Shown: positions 27,901 through 36,564 of the stretch, one piece after another
Numbering within the stretch: the stretch's first letter is position 1
Layout: each line of letters begins with the position of its first letter
Assembly: GCF_010119975.1 (NCBI RefSeq)
Contig: NZ_CP048222.1
Coordinates: 5,040,501-5,104,500, forward strand
DNA from: Rhodocytophaga rosea
GTDB lineage: Bacteria > Bacteroidota > Bacteroidia > Cytophagales > 172606-1
DNA: 64,000 nucleotides
Reading direction: 5' to 3'
The notes under the pieces: generated by a model
Told to the model about the DNA's origin: nothing
The model's input: only the letters and a program-made list of their open reading frames with translations
Databases searched by the model: none
Made by a program: the position numbers and the translations under genes

Positions 27901-28095
27901 CACTTGGAGGGAATAACTCCCGTTAGGATCAGTTGTTGTACCGGTAGTAGTTCCTTTTACCAGTACGTTCACCCCGACCAGGGGTTCATTTGTTTCCATT
28001 TCGATTACCTTTCCGGTAACCGTCAGGGCAGTTTGCGCCTGCAATCCGAATAAGACACACAGGAGCAGCACGGCCATAAGTAAGCTTTTTTTCAT
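24925..28095 (-). CDS. SusC/RagA-family TonB-dependent outer-membrane transporter
   Basis: This 1056-residue beta-barrel importer has a signal peptide (1-21), a CarboxypepD_reg-like domain (about 24-108, VTGKVIEMETNEPLVGVNVL), a TonB-box-like SEVVVLGY, a plug domain (about 120-235, with PLYIIDGVP and SIYGARASNGVIIVTT) and the 22-strand barrel. The barrel ends in a terminal strand AGINISF with final Phe, as BAM recognition requires. It imports oligosaccharides captured by SusD, driven by TonB. It forms an operon with susD and is 157 bp from the fructokinase gene on the same strand. Confidence 0.96.
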   Translation of the reverse strand: MKKSLLMAVLLLCVLFGLQAQTALTVTGKVIEMETNEPLVGVNVLVKGTTTGTTTDPNGSYSLQVPDGNATLVFSSIGYTLEEVQVNGRTTIDITMAADIKSLSEVVVLGYSTSRKEDLTGAVAVVEMAPIRTAAISSGNPMQALQGRVPGLYIEKTGTPSGDNSRILLRGVNTLGNTDPLYIIDGVPTKRPQVFQSLNPSSIQSIQALKDASSASIYGARASNGVIIVTTNNGGNTDGKLNVQFNSSISSLSEKSQRFDMLNAADRGRALWQASVNDKVDPASGYGEIYNFDWNKDFNNPVLNSVTVKPLVGGDPLTPAGDTDWQDVMYKTAYVTNNDVTISGGTDKASLLINFGYLSNSGMLRYTNYRRYSGRVNAATNLFNGRLKMGINTQLVSSKETLAATDLGGAPTPGLAITLAPTIPVYTTDGKYAGPLGSGYSDRNNPLHMQDINKWDNTRRNFVFGNIYAEVEPIANLIFRTSLGADIARYSNKNIEQSYKEGFIARSLNSLTLNTNNFFSLTWSNTARYNFSLGQSRFNLLAGIEAIRDNLDDLTAYRENFAVQSEDFFVISAGSGNANSAGNSTGSRLLSQFARIDYNLADRYLAAVTLRRDGSSRFGEDNRYGFFPAASIGWRIDQESFMKNVTPVSNLKLRAGIGRIGNQDIGDVARFGLFEPRYGTRASQVPNGHQGFFDQFWSVGTAYDLNGVNSGTLPSGFVSTQGQNTALKWETTDEVNLGVDFGFLQGSITGSFDYFTRETRDILIKPPVASAVGEGQLKFVNGATKTNKGWELSLGYVGKPKGDFTYSVSTNLFRFRDKITVLPEEVRSAFAGNAVTTIIGHSQLDLFGYRTDGIFQNQGEVDAHADQVGAAPGRIRYRDLNSDGVINSLDQEFYGTTLPKFNYGIRLDLGYKNFDMSIFGSGIAGRTGFDPYTFYNDFIRGRDNVGPGVFDAWTPQNSGSSIPALTLSDNNNETRPSDYFNVNTSYFKLRNVQLGYNVPSAAINKIGGMEKLRIYFMADNVFWIKSKDFKGPDPERVDVNSIAVPRVFTAGINISF

Positions 28096-28252
28096 TAGAT
28101 TTTAAGTTAAAAGTGGATGAAAAGAGAAGAAGTCTTTTAAAAAAGTAGACCATTTACACGGAAGCAGAGATATCATTTCCTCATTTCAGGAACGTGGAGG
28201 TTTCCAGATGCAGCGATTGTACAAATGCGTGAATTGCATAAGATTTTTAGGT

Positions 28253-29161
28253 TTAAAGTATGATGGGGTTAGAAGCTAATGCCGAATCGAGCAACTGACG
28301 AATGGCATTTTCGGGAACGACAGGCGTAGCCCCTCGCTGGGTAGCCACATAGGCACCCACGGCACAAGCAAAAGGAAGAATCTGGCTGATAGCCATTCCG
28401 GAAAGATACTGATGCAGAAAAACGGCCAGGAATGCATCACCGCTACCAATGGTATCTTCAACCTTCACCTGAAAGCCCGGATGCTCGAAATATCCCGCTG
28501 ATGTGAAAACGGAAGCGCCATTTTCGCCTCGGGTTACCAGCAAAACATCCGTATGGAACCGCTGGATCAAGTATTCCATGCCTTCTTTCTCAGGTAGTAT
28601 TTGGCCATACCAGCTCAGAATTTCAGTCAGTTCATGGTGGTTCATTTTGATGATACTGGCATGATCCATCAGTAGCTGAATTTGTTTAGGCGAGTAATGC
28701 GGCGGACGAAGGTTTACATCAAATACTTTTAAACTGGCCAGGGGCAGGTATTTAAACAGGGTTTCGCAAGTTGTTTTGCTGCGGGAAGCTAAACTGCCAT
28801 AGATAAATACATCACTTTCCTGTACCAGCCGGGCTGCTTGTTCTTCATATCGGATATAATCCCAGGCTACGAGAGCTACAATATTATAGGTAACATGTGT
28901 TTTATTGCTAATATCGGCTTGTACGAGTCCGGTCTGGTGGGTTTCATCAGCCTGAATGTACCCGGTAGAAATACCTTTTTCCTGCAGAAAACTTAGCAAA
29001 TTCTTTCCAGCCGCATCATTGCCAATCCGGCTGAGTATGGTTGGAGTATATCCCTGGTAATGCAGGTGTATGGCTACATTCATGGGTGCGCCTCCAGGCA
29101 TGGCTCCATCTGGCAGCATATCCCAAAGCGTTTCACCAAAGCATATTATCTTTTTGTTCAT
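28253..29161 (-). CDS. PfkB-family carbohydrate kinase (fructokinase)
   Basis: The protein is 302 residues long from the ATG at 29159-29161 (MNKKIICFGETLWD); the longer open frame upstream has no homology-like start. PfkB features are the N-terminal GETLWDMLPDG and GGAPMNVAIHL motifs and the C-terminal DTIGSGDAFLAVF signature with the catalytic Asp. It phosphorylates an imported sugar, here most probably fructose, at the expense of ATP. It lies between susC and the sugar porter on the same strand, matching the fructan loci of Bacteroides, where a fructokinase sits beside the importer. Confidence 0.9.
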   Translation of the reverse strand: MNKKIICFGETLWDMLPDGAMPGGAPMNVAIHLHYQGYTPTILSRIGNDAAGKNLLSFLQEKGISTGYIQADETHQTGLVQADISNKTHVTYNIVALVAWDYIRYEEQAARLVQESDVFIYGSLASRSKTTCETLFKYLPLASLKVFDVNLRPPHYSPKQIQLLMDHASIIKMNHHELTEILSWYGQILPEKEGMEYLIQRFHTDVLLVTRGENGASVFTSAGYFEHPGFQVKVEDTIGSGDAFLAVFLHQYLSGMAISQILPFACAVGAYVATQRGATPVVPENAIRQLLDSALASNPIIL

Positions 29162-29180
29162 GGAAGAGTAGGTTAAAAAT

Positions 29181-29248
29181 TGGAATGTGGAGATTAGAAG
29201 TTGGAGGATGGAGATTGAATCCATTTTCTATCTTCCAACTTCCATTGC
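29181..29248. repeat. purine-rich / pyrimidine-rich low-complexity hairpin
   Basis: The left half repeats units like GGAGATTAGAAGTTGGAGG; the right half, CCATTTTCTATCTTCCAACT, is roughly its complement. It lies in the 87-bp gap between the porter and fructokinase genes and resembles the inverted repeat at 19613-19683. Confidence 0.4.
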
Positions 29249-30583
29249 CTAATGCATCACTACTGTTTTTTCAATTTGCTCCAGGGAAGTGCCTTTGGTT
29301 TCGGGCATGATGCGCCATACAAACAGCAGTTGCAGTACCATCATCACACTGAATAACAGGAAGGTATTTCCGCCACCCAGCGTTTCGGCAATATAGGGGA
29401 AAGTGAAAGCGATAATAGCCGCCATAAGCCAGTGGGTAAAGCTGCCCAGGGCTTGTCCGGAAGCCCGTACCTGGTTAGGGAATATTTCGGAAATGAACAC
29501 CCAGATAACGGCTCCTTGGGAAAAGGCAAAAAAGGCAATGTATACAAACAGATAGACTGGTACTGAATAACTGTTGAATTCTTCGAAGTAGAAAGCTTTT
29601 GCCACCAGACCGAGGGTAACAATCAAACCTACCGAACCAATCAACATCAGGGTACGGCGGCCAAAACGGTCGATAGAGTTAATAGCAATTAAAGTGAACA
29701 GGAAGTTGATTAAGCCTACACCAGCCGAGGAAAGCAAGGCTGAACTTTTACCTAATCCGGCCATTTCAAATATTCTGGGTGCATAATAAATGATGGCGTT
29801 AATACCCGAAGCTTGGTTAAAAAAGGCAAACAAGATCGCCAGCATCACCGGTGTGCGATACTGACTGGTAAATAAAGAACCTTTGATCTCACTGCCGTCA
29901 GCATGCTGGGAAGAAGTCAATATCTCTGTAACAATCTGATTAACATCGGTTGCGGGATTAGCAATTTTCAATGTTTTTTTGGCTTCGTCTACCTTACCTC
30001 TTTTCAGAATCAACCATCTAGGACTTTCCGGTACGAACAAAACTGAAACTAAGAAAATGAGAGAAGGAAATGCCTGTACACCCAGCATCCAGCGCCAGTC
30101 GTTTGCACCATCGCCGCCGAATAAATAATTGGATAAGTAAGCGACCAGAATACCAAACACTACATTGAACTGGAACATACCTACCAGTTTTCCTCTGGAA
30201 CGGGGAGGGGCGATTTCGGAAATATATAAGGGAGCCGTAACTGATGATGTACCTACGCCAACTCCTCCCAGAAACCGGAAGGTCAGGAAGGTAATCCAGT
30301 CGGGCGCTAACGCTGTACCTAATGAGGAAAGCAAGTATAGAACAGCTATGGCAAACAAGGTGGTTTTTCTGCCAAATCTATCTGAAGGAATGCCGCCAAA
30401 TAAAGCACCCAGCACTGTTCCTATTAAAGCGATAGAAACCGTAAGCCCATGTTCGAAAACATTTAAATCCCAGAGTTGCTGAATGGCTTTTTCGGCCCCT
30501 GAAATAACGGCGGTATCGAAACCAAATAAGAAGCCGCCCAGTGCTACTACGATTGCCCAGAAAAATACTTTAGTGTTCGTCAT
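29249..30583 (-). CDS. MFS sugar porter, probable fructose importer
   Basis: This 444-residue inner-membrane protein has 12 transmembrane segments. Sugar-porter signatures are GFLFGFDTAVISGAE in TM1, SDRFGRKTT after TM2, PESPRWLILKRGK before the central loop, DRFGRRTLML after TM8 and the C-terminal PETKGTSLEQIE. It brings a monosaccharide into the cytoplasm by proton symport. Placed between fructokinase and the hybrid sensor, it corresponds in position to the fructose permease of the Bacteroides thetaiotaomicron fructan locus. Substrate assignment is by context. Confidence 0.93.
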   Translation of the reverse strand: MTNTKVFFWAIVVALGGFLFGFDTAVISGAEKAIQQLWDLNVFEHGLTVSIALIGTVLGALFGGIPSDRFGRKTTLFAIAVLYLLSSLGTALAPDWITFLTFRFLGGVGVGTSSVTAPLYISEIAPPRSRGKLVGMFQFNVVFGILVAYLSNYLFGGDGANDWRWMLGVQAFPSLIFLVSVLFVPESPRWLILKRGKVDEAKKTLKIANPATDVNQIVTEILTSSQHADGSEIKGSLFTSQYRTPVMLAILFAFFNQASGINAIIYYAPRIFEMAGLGKSSALLSSAGVGLINFLFTLIAINSIDRFGRRTLMLIGSVGLIVTLGLVAKAFYFEEFNSYSVPVYLFVYIAFFAFSQGAVIWVFISEIFPNQVRASGQALGSFTHWLMAAIIAFTFPYIAETLGGGNTFLLFSVMMVLQLLFVWRIMPETKGTSLEQIEKTVVMH

Positions 30584-30771
30584 CAGAAAATAAATAAATT
30601 TTGTCTGACGAAACTACTTGCTGCCAGTGGCTAACTAATCCAGGATCGTATCAAAAACATTAAAATCTGTAACAGAAACGCAATGGCTGTTAACACACTA
30701 AAATTCAGTTGATTATGATTTTGTATTTCTATCTGAGTTTCAATTTTGTAACACGTTTTTTCAGTTTTATA

Positions 30772-33537
30772 TCATTCCTGGGGAGTATACTTCTGATTTT
30801 TGTATTCGATGGGGGAAACGCCGTATTTGGCTTTGAAGGCTGTAGAGAAATAGGTAGGGGAGGAGAAACCAACCTGGTAGGCAACATCCGCCACCGAAAC
30901 TCCAGGTTGTTGAAGATGGTGACAGGCTTTATTCAACCGGATCGTCTGGATATAGTCATTTACGGCTACGCCTAATACTGCTTTTACTTTGCGGTATAAC
31001 TGAATTCTGGAAAGACCCAGGTCTTTGCACAAGCTATCTACATTGAGGGAAGGTTCAGCAAGCCGGGTTTCAATAATGGCTTTAAAGTCGCTGATGAATT
31101 TTTTGTCGAGTTTATTAATAGGCGCAGAAGCTTTCGGATTGGGCAGTACGTCTCCCATATAATGATTTTTGAGAATAGCCCGGTTCATCAGCAGGCTCCG
31201 GATACTTTCCTGTAAAAATTGCAAGCTGAAGGGTTTAGTTAGATACAGGTCTGCGCCGGTATGCATGCCTTCAATCTGTTGTTCTACCGTATTTCTGGCC
31301 GTAAGTAAAATAACTGGAATATGCGAAGTCCGCAGGTCTGATTTGAGAATGGAGGTTACTTTCAGGCCGTCGGTATCTGGCAGCATAATGTCACAAATGA
31401 TCAGGTCCGGAATCTGCTCAAAGGCTTCTTTCATGCCCTGGTTGCCATCTGCAGCTGTGATTACTTCATAGTTTTCCTGGAGTCTTTCTTTTAGAAAAAC
31501 GGTCAGGTCTTCATTGTCTTCAATTACCAGAATAGTATATTCCCGTTCGTGTACAGGAACGGTTCCTGGCATAAGGTCTGCTTTTTCTTCTTTGCATTCT
31601 TCTTTCAGGTACAATTGTTCTGGCAAGAAGGATTCTTTTTCGGCAGAGATTTCTTCCCCGCTAAAATGATCTTTTCCCAGCGGTAATTCTACGGTAAAAC
31701 AGGTTCCCTTGTACTTTTTGCTTTGTACACTGATTTTTCCCTGATGCAGTTCAACAAATTCCTGCGAAAGGGGTAATCCTAAACCTGTGCCTTTGGCATA
31801 CGCATTCTGACCCTGGTAAAACATTTCAAAGGCCCGCTTGCTTTCTTCTGCTGACATACCTACCCCGGTATCTTCCACTCGAATAATCGCTATATTTCTG
31901 GCTGAATCCTGTTCCACATATACATAAATCCTGCCTTTGTCACCAGTAAATTTAAAAGCATTGGAAAGCAGGTTGAAAAAAACCTTATCCAGCATATCTG
32001 CATCAAACCAGAGGGGCAGGGAATTCAGGCTGGTAATGATCTGAAAATCGATGTGCCGTTTTTTAGCCATTCCTTCAAAAGGCAGTTGAATATCTCTTAA
32101 AAAAGCAATCAGATCATGTTGCGAAGCTTTCAAGCGGATTTTGCCGCTTTCAATTTTACGGAAATCCATCAGTTGATTTACCTGGCGGAGTAAGCGAAGG
32201 GCATTTTTATGGATCAATTGCAGGTCTTTCTTTAGAATAGTAGCCTGGCTTTTTTTTGCAGCTAATAACTCTTCGACAGGTGCCAGAATGAGCGTAAGTG
32301 GCGTACGGAATTCGTGAGAGATATTGGTAAAAAAACGGAATTTGGTTTCGGTGGCCTCCTGGGCTTTTTCGGCCATTTCCTGCACTTTGTTGCGTTGTTC
32401 GAGTATTTCCTGGTTTTTGGTTTTAAGTTCGCGGTTTATTTTCTGGTTTTCGCGTAATGAATACAAAGCCAGTGAGCCCAGCACTACCGTTACCACCAGC
32501 ATGCCAGACATTACATACAAAAATACCTGCTGATTATTATAGATTTTAATTTGGTCATCAATCCGTTTTTGCTGCTTTTCAATATCATCCTGCTGGCTGA
32601 GAATTTTATCCGTCTGCATTTTCATCATCCGCACATTGGAAGAATCAATAACAGCCGTATGCAGAATGGTTTCTTTATTCGTCTTACCGGTTTGCAAGAT
32701 TTCTATGGCTTTCTGAATGGCCTCTTCACCTCCTGGCGAATAAATAACCGAAGCTTCAAATACGCCTTTATTTACCATATCGATTCCACCATCCGGGCCA
32801 GCTAATCCATCAATTCCTACAAATTTTACCTTACCCAATAGATTTTTTTCCTTCATTACTTCATAGGCACCTACAGTCATCCGGTCGTTGTGCCCGAAAA
32901 TCAGGTCGGCATCCGGGTGCTGGTCAATGATTTTGAGAAAGGCAGGCTTAGCAAATTGTTTCTCCCATTCGCCATTGATGCTAATAACTTCGATATCCGG
33001 AGAAATAGCCATTACTTCCATAAACGCCTTATGCCGGTCAATGGCCGGAGTGGATTTGGGAGAACCAGTGATCTCAATAATTTTGCCTTTGCCTTTTAAT
33101 AAGGTATTTATATACTCACCAGCTATTTTGCCCACTTCATAGTTATTTCCTCCTACATAGGCGGTGTAAAAAGGAGAAGTAATCCGCCGGTCGACTACTA
33201 CCACTGGAATGCCTTTTTGAAATACTTCTTCCACAATGGGAGTAATGGGCTGGTCTTCGTTGGGCGAAACGATCAGCAGGTCAATATCGGAATTAGCTAG
33301 TTCGCGTATTTGTTCAATTTGTTTCTGGTTATTATACTGGGCATCGCGGTAGAGAAGGGTAACATTTGGGTGGAAAGCCAGTTCCCGCTGCATGCCTTTT
33401 ATCATAGCTTTTCTCCATTCATCGGCGCCGGTACACTGAGAAAAACCAATCGTATAGCTATTGTTAGGCTCGTTTTTACAGCCAGCCAGCAGACACATAA
33501 CCCATACTAATAAAAGACTGTATTTCCAGGTGGACAT
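30772..33537 (-). CDS. hybrid two-component system sensor-regulator with periplasmic sugar-binding domain
   Basis: This 921-residue protein holds a whole signalling pathway. Its N-terminus has a lipobox-like LLAGC at 16-20. A LacI/RbsB-type periplasmic-binding domain follows (about 27-295, with the VGGNNYEVG and FVGIDGLAGPDGG motifs), then a coiled coil and a transmembrane helix (about 337-361). The histidine kinase has FFTNISHEFRTPL with His408, NLLSNAFKF and DTGVGM. A receiver domain (about 667-785, DLIICDIMLPD, Asp716) and an AraC helix-turn-helix (about 815-920) complete it. In the B. thetaiotaomicron fructan system a sensor of this build binds fructose in the periplasm and switches on the locus. 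It is divergent from nothing and leads the same-strand fructan genes. Confidence 0.95.
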   Translation of the reverse strand: MSTWKYSLLLVWVMCLLAGCKNEPNNSYTIGFSQCTGADEWRKAMIKGMQRELAFHPNVTLLYRDAQYNNQKQIEQIRELANSDIDLLIVSPNEDQPITPIVEEVFQKGIPVVVVDRRITSPFYTAYVGGNNYEVGKIAGEYINTLLKGKGKIIEITGSPKSTPAIDRHKAFMEVMAISPDIEVISINGEWEKQFAKPAFLKIIDQHPDADLIFGHNDRMTVGAYEVMKEKNLLGKVKFVGIDGLAGPDGGIDMVNKGVFEASVIYSPGGEEAIQKAIEILQTGKTNKETILHTAVIDSSNVRMMKMQTDKILSQQDDIEKQQKRIDDQIKIYNNQQVFLYVMSGMLVVTVVLGSLALYSLRENQKINRELKTKNQEILEQRNKVQEMAEKAQEATETKFRFFTNISHEFRTPLTLILAPVEELLAAKKSQATILKKDLQLIHKNALRLLRQVNQLMDFRKIESGKIRLKASQHDLIAFLRDIQLPFEGMAKKRHIDFQIITSLNSLPLWFDADMLDKVFFNLLSNAFKFTGDKGRIYVYVEQDSARNIAIIRVEDTGVGMSAEESKRAFEMFYQGQNAYAKGTGLGLPLSQEFVELHQGKISVQSKKYKGTCFTVELPLGKDHFSGEEISAEKESFLPEQLYLKEECKEEKADLMPGTVPVHEREYTILVIEDNEDLTVFLKERLQENYEVITAADGNQGMKEAFEQIPDLIICDIMLPDTDGLKVTSILKSDLRTSHIPVILLTARNTVEQQIEGMHTGADLYLTKPFSLQFLQESIRSLLMNRAILKNHYMGDVLPNPKASAPINKLDKKFISDFKAIIETRLAEPSLNVDSLCKDLGLSRIQLYRKVKAVLGVAVNDYIQTIRLNKACHHLQQPGVSVADVAYQVGFSSPTYFSTAFKAKYGVSPIEYKNQKYTPQE

Positions 33538-34053
33538 GAAAGGTGATAATTGTTAAAGCTTGATCTCTGAATTGCCTGAATAAAATACCAGATTATTAAT
33601 GGCCTTATAGTGAGTTTCAGCCAATTATAAGAAAAGCAAACTCATGTATTACATTTACCTTGAGAAAATAAAAATAACTCTGATCGCAATACTAAAATAC
33701 AAATTATTCCGGAGATAAGCAGACTTCATTTCTATATTGAAGAAATACCCTCCCTATACTAAAGCGATGTGCTTATTCAATTTAATATGTCCAGCAAGGT
33801 TAATCTTGATTCTTGACTTCACTTATGATAGAAACCAATAAATGTTTTTGTTACCACAAGCAACCCTTTTTTGTTTCACTTCGTCCTGGGAACGCATTCT
33901 GCAGCAGTTAAATACAAGTTTGCTACAGATCATGAATAAGTAAGTACTCCGGAGCATCTTATCTTTTTCAGCTATTCAATACGGCTTTTGGCTGTACGGA
34001 ATAGCAGGCTTGCTATTATTTACATTTTTTTCACCTGTAAGTCCAACAATTCT
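33538..34053. other. 516-bp intergenic region
   Basis: This AT-rich region lies between the divergent hybrid-sensor gene and the COG4315 lipoprotein gene and presumably holds both promoters. I found no conserved gene, hairpin or clear -7/-33 pair. An open frame that begins at 33988 is merely an upstream extension of the lipoprotein gene. Confidence 0.4.
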
Positions 34054-34812
34054 ATGAAAAAGAAGAACTCTACCTGGGTAGCCGCTTTACTATTAACCCT
34101 TCTTGCCGGCAGCCTTTTGTTTACCGCCTGTAATAAAGATGACGATGAAGCACCTGTTGTGAATTCTGTACAACTCAAAACAGATCCAACGTTGGGTCAG
34201 TATTTGGCTGATTCAGCCGGGCGAACTTTGTATGTTTTCTCTCCGGATGTAGCCGGTCAGAGTGTATGCAGCGGAAATTGTCTGGTGGCTTGGCCTGTAT
34301 TTTACTCAGGAAATTTAAAGCTGCCTTCAGAATTAAATTCTGCTGATTTCGGTACCATTACCCGCAGTGATGGAACCAAGCAAACTACTTTCCGCGGATG
34401 GCCACTGTATTATTATGAGCAAGACGTGGCGCCTGGGGATGTAAAAGGCGAAAATGTGAACCAGGTCTGGTTTGTAGTTAATCCTGATTTTAAGATGATG
34501 ATCGCCCGCAAAGGTGCTGATCTCTACCTGACAGATATTGATGGCCGTGCCTTATATACTTTTAGCCCGGATGCAAACAATACCAGCAACTGCTCCGGCA
34601 ACTGTATAGTAAACTGGCCGGAGTTTCTGGCAGAGGATTTTAAGATGCCTTCTCCATTAAAAGCTGCTGATTTTACTACCATTACCAGGGCCGATGGCAA
34701 GAAGCAATTATCTTATAAAGGAAAACCGCTGTATTATTTTAAAAATGATGCCCAGAGGGGAGACATTAATGGAAAAGGGGTGGGCAATGTATGGTTTTTG
34801 GCTACTCCCTAG
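34054..34812 (+). CDS. COG4315-type lipoprotein with repeated secreted domain (PF03640-like)
   Basis: The protein is 252 residues long from the ATG at 34054, which opens a signal sequence with lipobox FTAC (Cys26); an in-frame start at 33988 would bury that signal and is rejected. The mature protein is an internal duplication of about 105 residues. Each half has G-TLY-FSPD, CSGNC--(A/N)WP, F-TITR-DG-KQ and PLYY(Y/F)--D--GD--G motifs with paired cysteines. These are hallmarks of the secreted repeat family. Function is unknown; the conserved CSGNC site suggests a redox or metal role. Monocistronic, followed by a terminator. Confidence 0.88.
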   Translation: MKKKNSTWVAALLLTLLAGSLLFTACNKDDDEAPVVNSVQLKTDPTLGQYLADSAGRTLYVFSPDVAGQSVCSGNCLVAWPVFYSGNLKLPSELNSADFGTITRSDGTKQTTFRGWPLYYYEQDVAPGDVKGENVNQVWFVVNPDFKMMIARKGADLYLTDIDGRALYTFSPDANNTSNCSGNCIVNWPEFLAEDFKMPSPLKAADFTTITRADGKKQLSYKGKPLYYFKNDAQRGDINGKGVGNVWFLATP

Positions 34813-34833
34813 TTGTACCTTTGGTTCTATACT

Positions 34834-34869
34834 AAAAAAGCCGTATTCTGATAGAGATACGGCTTTTTG
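34834..34869. terminator. bidirectional terminator
   Basis: The stem AAAAAAGCCGTAT with ATACGGCTTTTT around a 10-base loop lies between the convergent COG4315 and TolB-like genes. A and T tracts on both sides allow use from both strands. Confidence 0.9.
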
Positions 34870-34893
34870 TTTGAAAGCATTTTTACCTGATGA

Positions 34894-36450
34894 TTAATTT
34901 CCCGTACTGGCAGCACCATTTTTCTCTACAATGCTGATATCGGTGGTATTACTTACAAATGCTACTTTTTTACCATCCGGTGACCAGGATGGCGTATTGA
35001 TTGTACCCTGACCGCCATATATATACGCAATCACTTTGGGCTGTCCGCCACTAACGGGCATCATCCGCAGGTATACATGTTTGTAGAAAGGATGGTCACC
35101 AGATTCTACTTCTTCTTTCAGGAAAGACAAGAATACGATCCATTTGCCATCCGGGGAGATGTGCGGAAACCAGTCATGGAAATCGGTATTGGTAAGGGCT
35201 TGCTGTTCAGTGCCATCGGCTTTCATGCGAAACAGTTGCATGGTGCCATTGCGATTGGAGTTGAAGTAAATGTATTTTCCATCCGGAGAGTATTCCGGTC
35301 CATCATCCAGTCCCTTAGCCGTTGTTAACTGCACTTCCGGACCACCATTGGAGGGCACCCCATATATGTCGTATTCATTGTTGCGCTGCCCGGTAAATAC
35401 CAGTATTTTGCCATCAGGCGACCAGCCATGCAAGTAAGAAGGACCTTTGGGTGTGATCTGCTTAGGGGTACCGCCAGTTACCGGAACGGTATAAATAATA
35501 GAGCCACCCAGCGCACTTACGCCGCTGCTCAAACCCAGCATTTTGCCATCGAAGGAGAGTACATGGTCGTTGTTATTATTTTTTACATCGCCGGTGTTGA
35601 GCACTTTGGGTTGTCTGGTTTTCAGGTCTAATGTATAAATAAGGCCATCGCTGTTGTAGATCAGGGTTTTATTATCTGGTGTCCAGTTGGGGGCTTGCAG
35701 GGATTTGGGGGAAGTATATACAATTTCCCGTTTGCCGGTATTCACATCCAGTATTTCGATATGGCTTCCCAGGTATTCCCGGTAAGGCACTAGTCCTTCT
35801 CTGGCCGGAACAGAAATGCGTACATCTGTAAATGTTCCTTTTTCAACCACATCTTTATTATGTGAACCCACAAACAAGCCTACATATATTTCATCCCCCA
35901 GGTTTAGCTCGCTCACTTGTTCAGTCACAAAAGGTTCTCCGAATTTGGCTACCCGCATAGTATAGGTATTCCCTTTTCTTTCCAGTTGAATGACATCCGC
36001 ATGTGTGATCTTGGATTTGATTTCGTCGGTATTGGCTCCAGTGGTTTTCCGGTATTGCAGGGAAGTAAGCCCATCCCCATGTACCACGGCATTGATATGA
36101 GCTGAATTTCCATCCAGACTGGTCCGGGCCATCCAGCCTACTTTCCGGTGTGGATCTACGCCTTTGCCAATAAAAGCTGCTCTGGTATACACAAGGAAAT
36201 CACCTTTCATCTTTTTCCACACATAATGAAATTCATCGTGATCGAACCAGACGTTGTATCCCGAACCGGCAATTTCATAGGTTCCGGTTTTGGTATTATA
36301 CGAGGCTGAACCTGGTTTTACATTCTGACCTATATCACCGTGTCCTTCAAACATACCTACAGCTTTTTGGGCAAAGGCCATTTGAATAGAGCACAGGAAA
36401 AAGGCAGTGCATAAGAGTAGTATGGAATGGTTTGTTTGTGTTGTTTTCAT
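34894..36450 (-). CDS. secreted TolB-like beta-propeller protein with N-terminal concanavalin-like domain
   Basis: This 518-residue protein has a signal peptide (cleavage after AFA near 27). Residues about 30-215 resemble a DUF1349-type concanavalin fold (GSGYNVWFDHDEFHYVWKKM, VGWMARTSLDG, YVGLFVGSHNKD). From about 230 to the end there are PD40/TolB-type propeller repeats with recurring W(S/T)PDGK and SPDGK-I-F motifs (SWSPDGKKVAFVSN, YSPDGKYIYFNSN). Such proteins are periplasmic or surface binding proteins; the ligand is unknown. It stands alone between a terminator and type A repeat copy 3. Confidence 0.85.
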   Translation of the reverse strand: MKTTQTNHSILLLCTAFFLCSIQMAFAQKAVGMFEGHGDIGQNVKPGSASYNTKTGTYEIAGSGYNVWFDHDEFHYVWKKMKGDFLVYTRAAFIGKGVDPHRKVGWMARTSLDGNSAHINAVVHGDGLTSLQYRKTTGANTDEIKSKITHADVIQLERKGNTYTMRVAKFGEPFVTEQVSELNLGDEIYVGLFVGSHNKDVVEKGTFTDVRISVPAREGLVPYREYLGSHIEILDVNTGKREIVYTSPKSLQAPNWTPDNKTLIYNSDGLIYTLDLKTRQPKVLNTGDVKNNNNDHVLSFDGKMLGLSSGVSALGGSIIYTVPVTGGTPKQITPKGPSYLHGWSPDGKILVFTGQRNNEYDIYGVPSNGGPEVQLTTAKGLDDGPEYSPDGKYIYFNSNRNGTMQLFRMKADGTEQQALTNTDFHDWFPHISPDGKWIVFLSFLKEEVESGDHPFYKHVYLRMMPVSGGQPKVIAYIYGGQGTINTPSWSPDGKKVAFVSNTTDISIVEKNGAASTGN

Positions 36451-36564
36451 ATAAAGTGATTAGGTTAAAAAGTAGTGTATAGGTATAGCTGAACTCTCCA
36501 GAGAATTAATAATTAAATTTGTGAACAAAGTTTTTTGTATAAATAAAAAGATTCTTGATTACCT

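Noticed and set aside
33988-34053. Upstream extension of the COG4315 lipoprotein gene
   Set aside because: The ATG at 34054 leads directly into a lipoprotein signal; the extension would place 22 residues before it.
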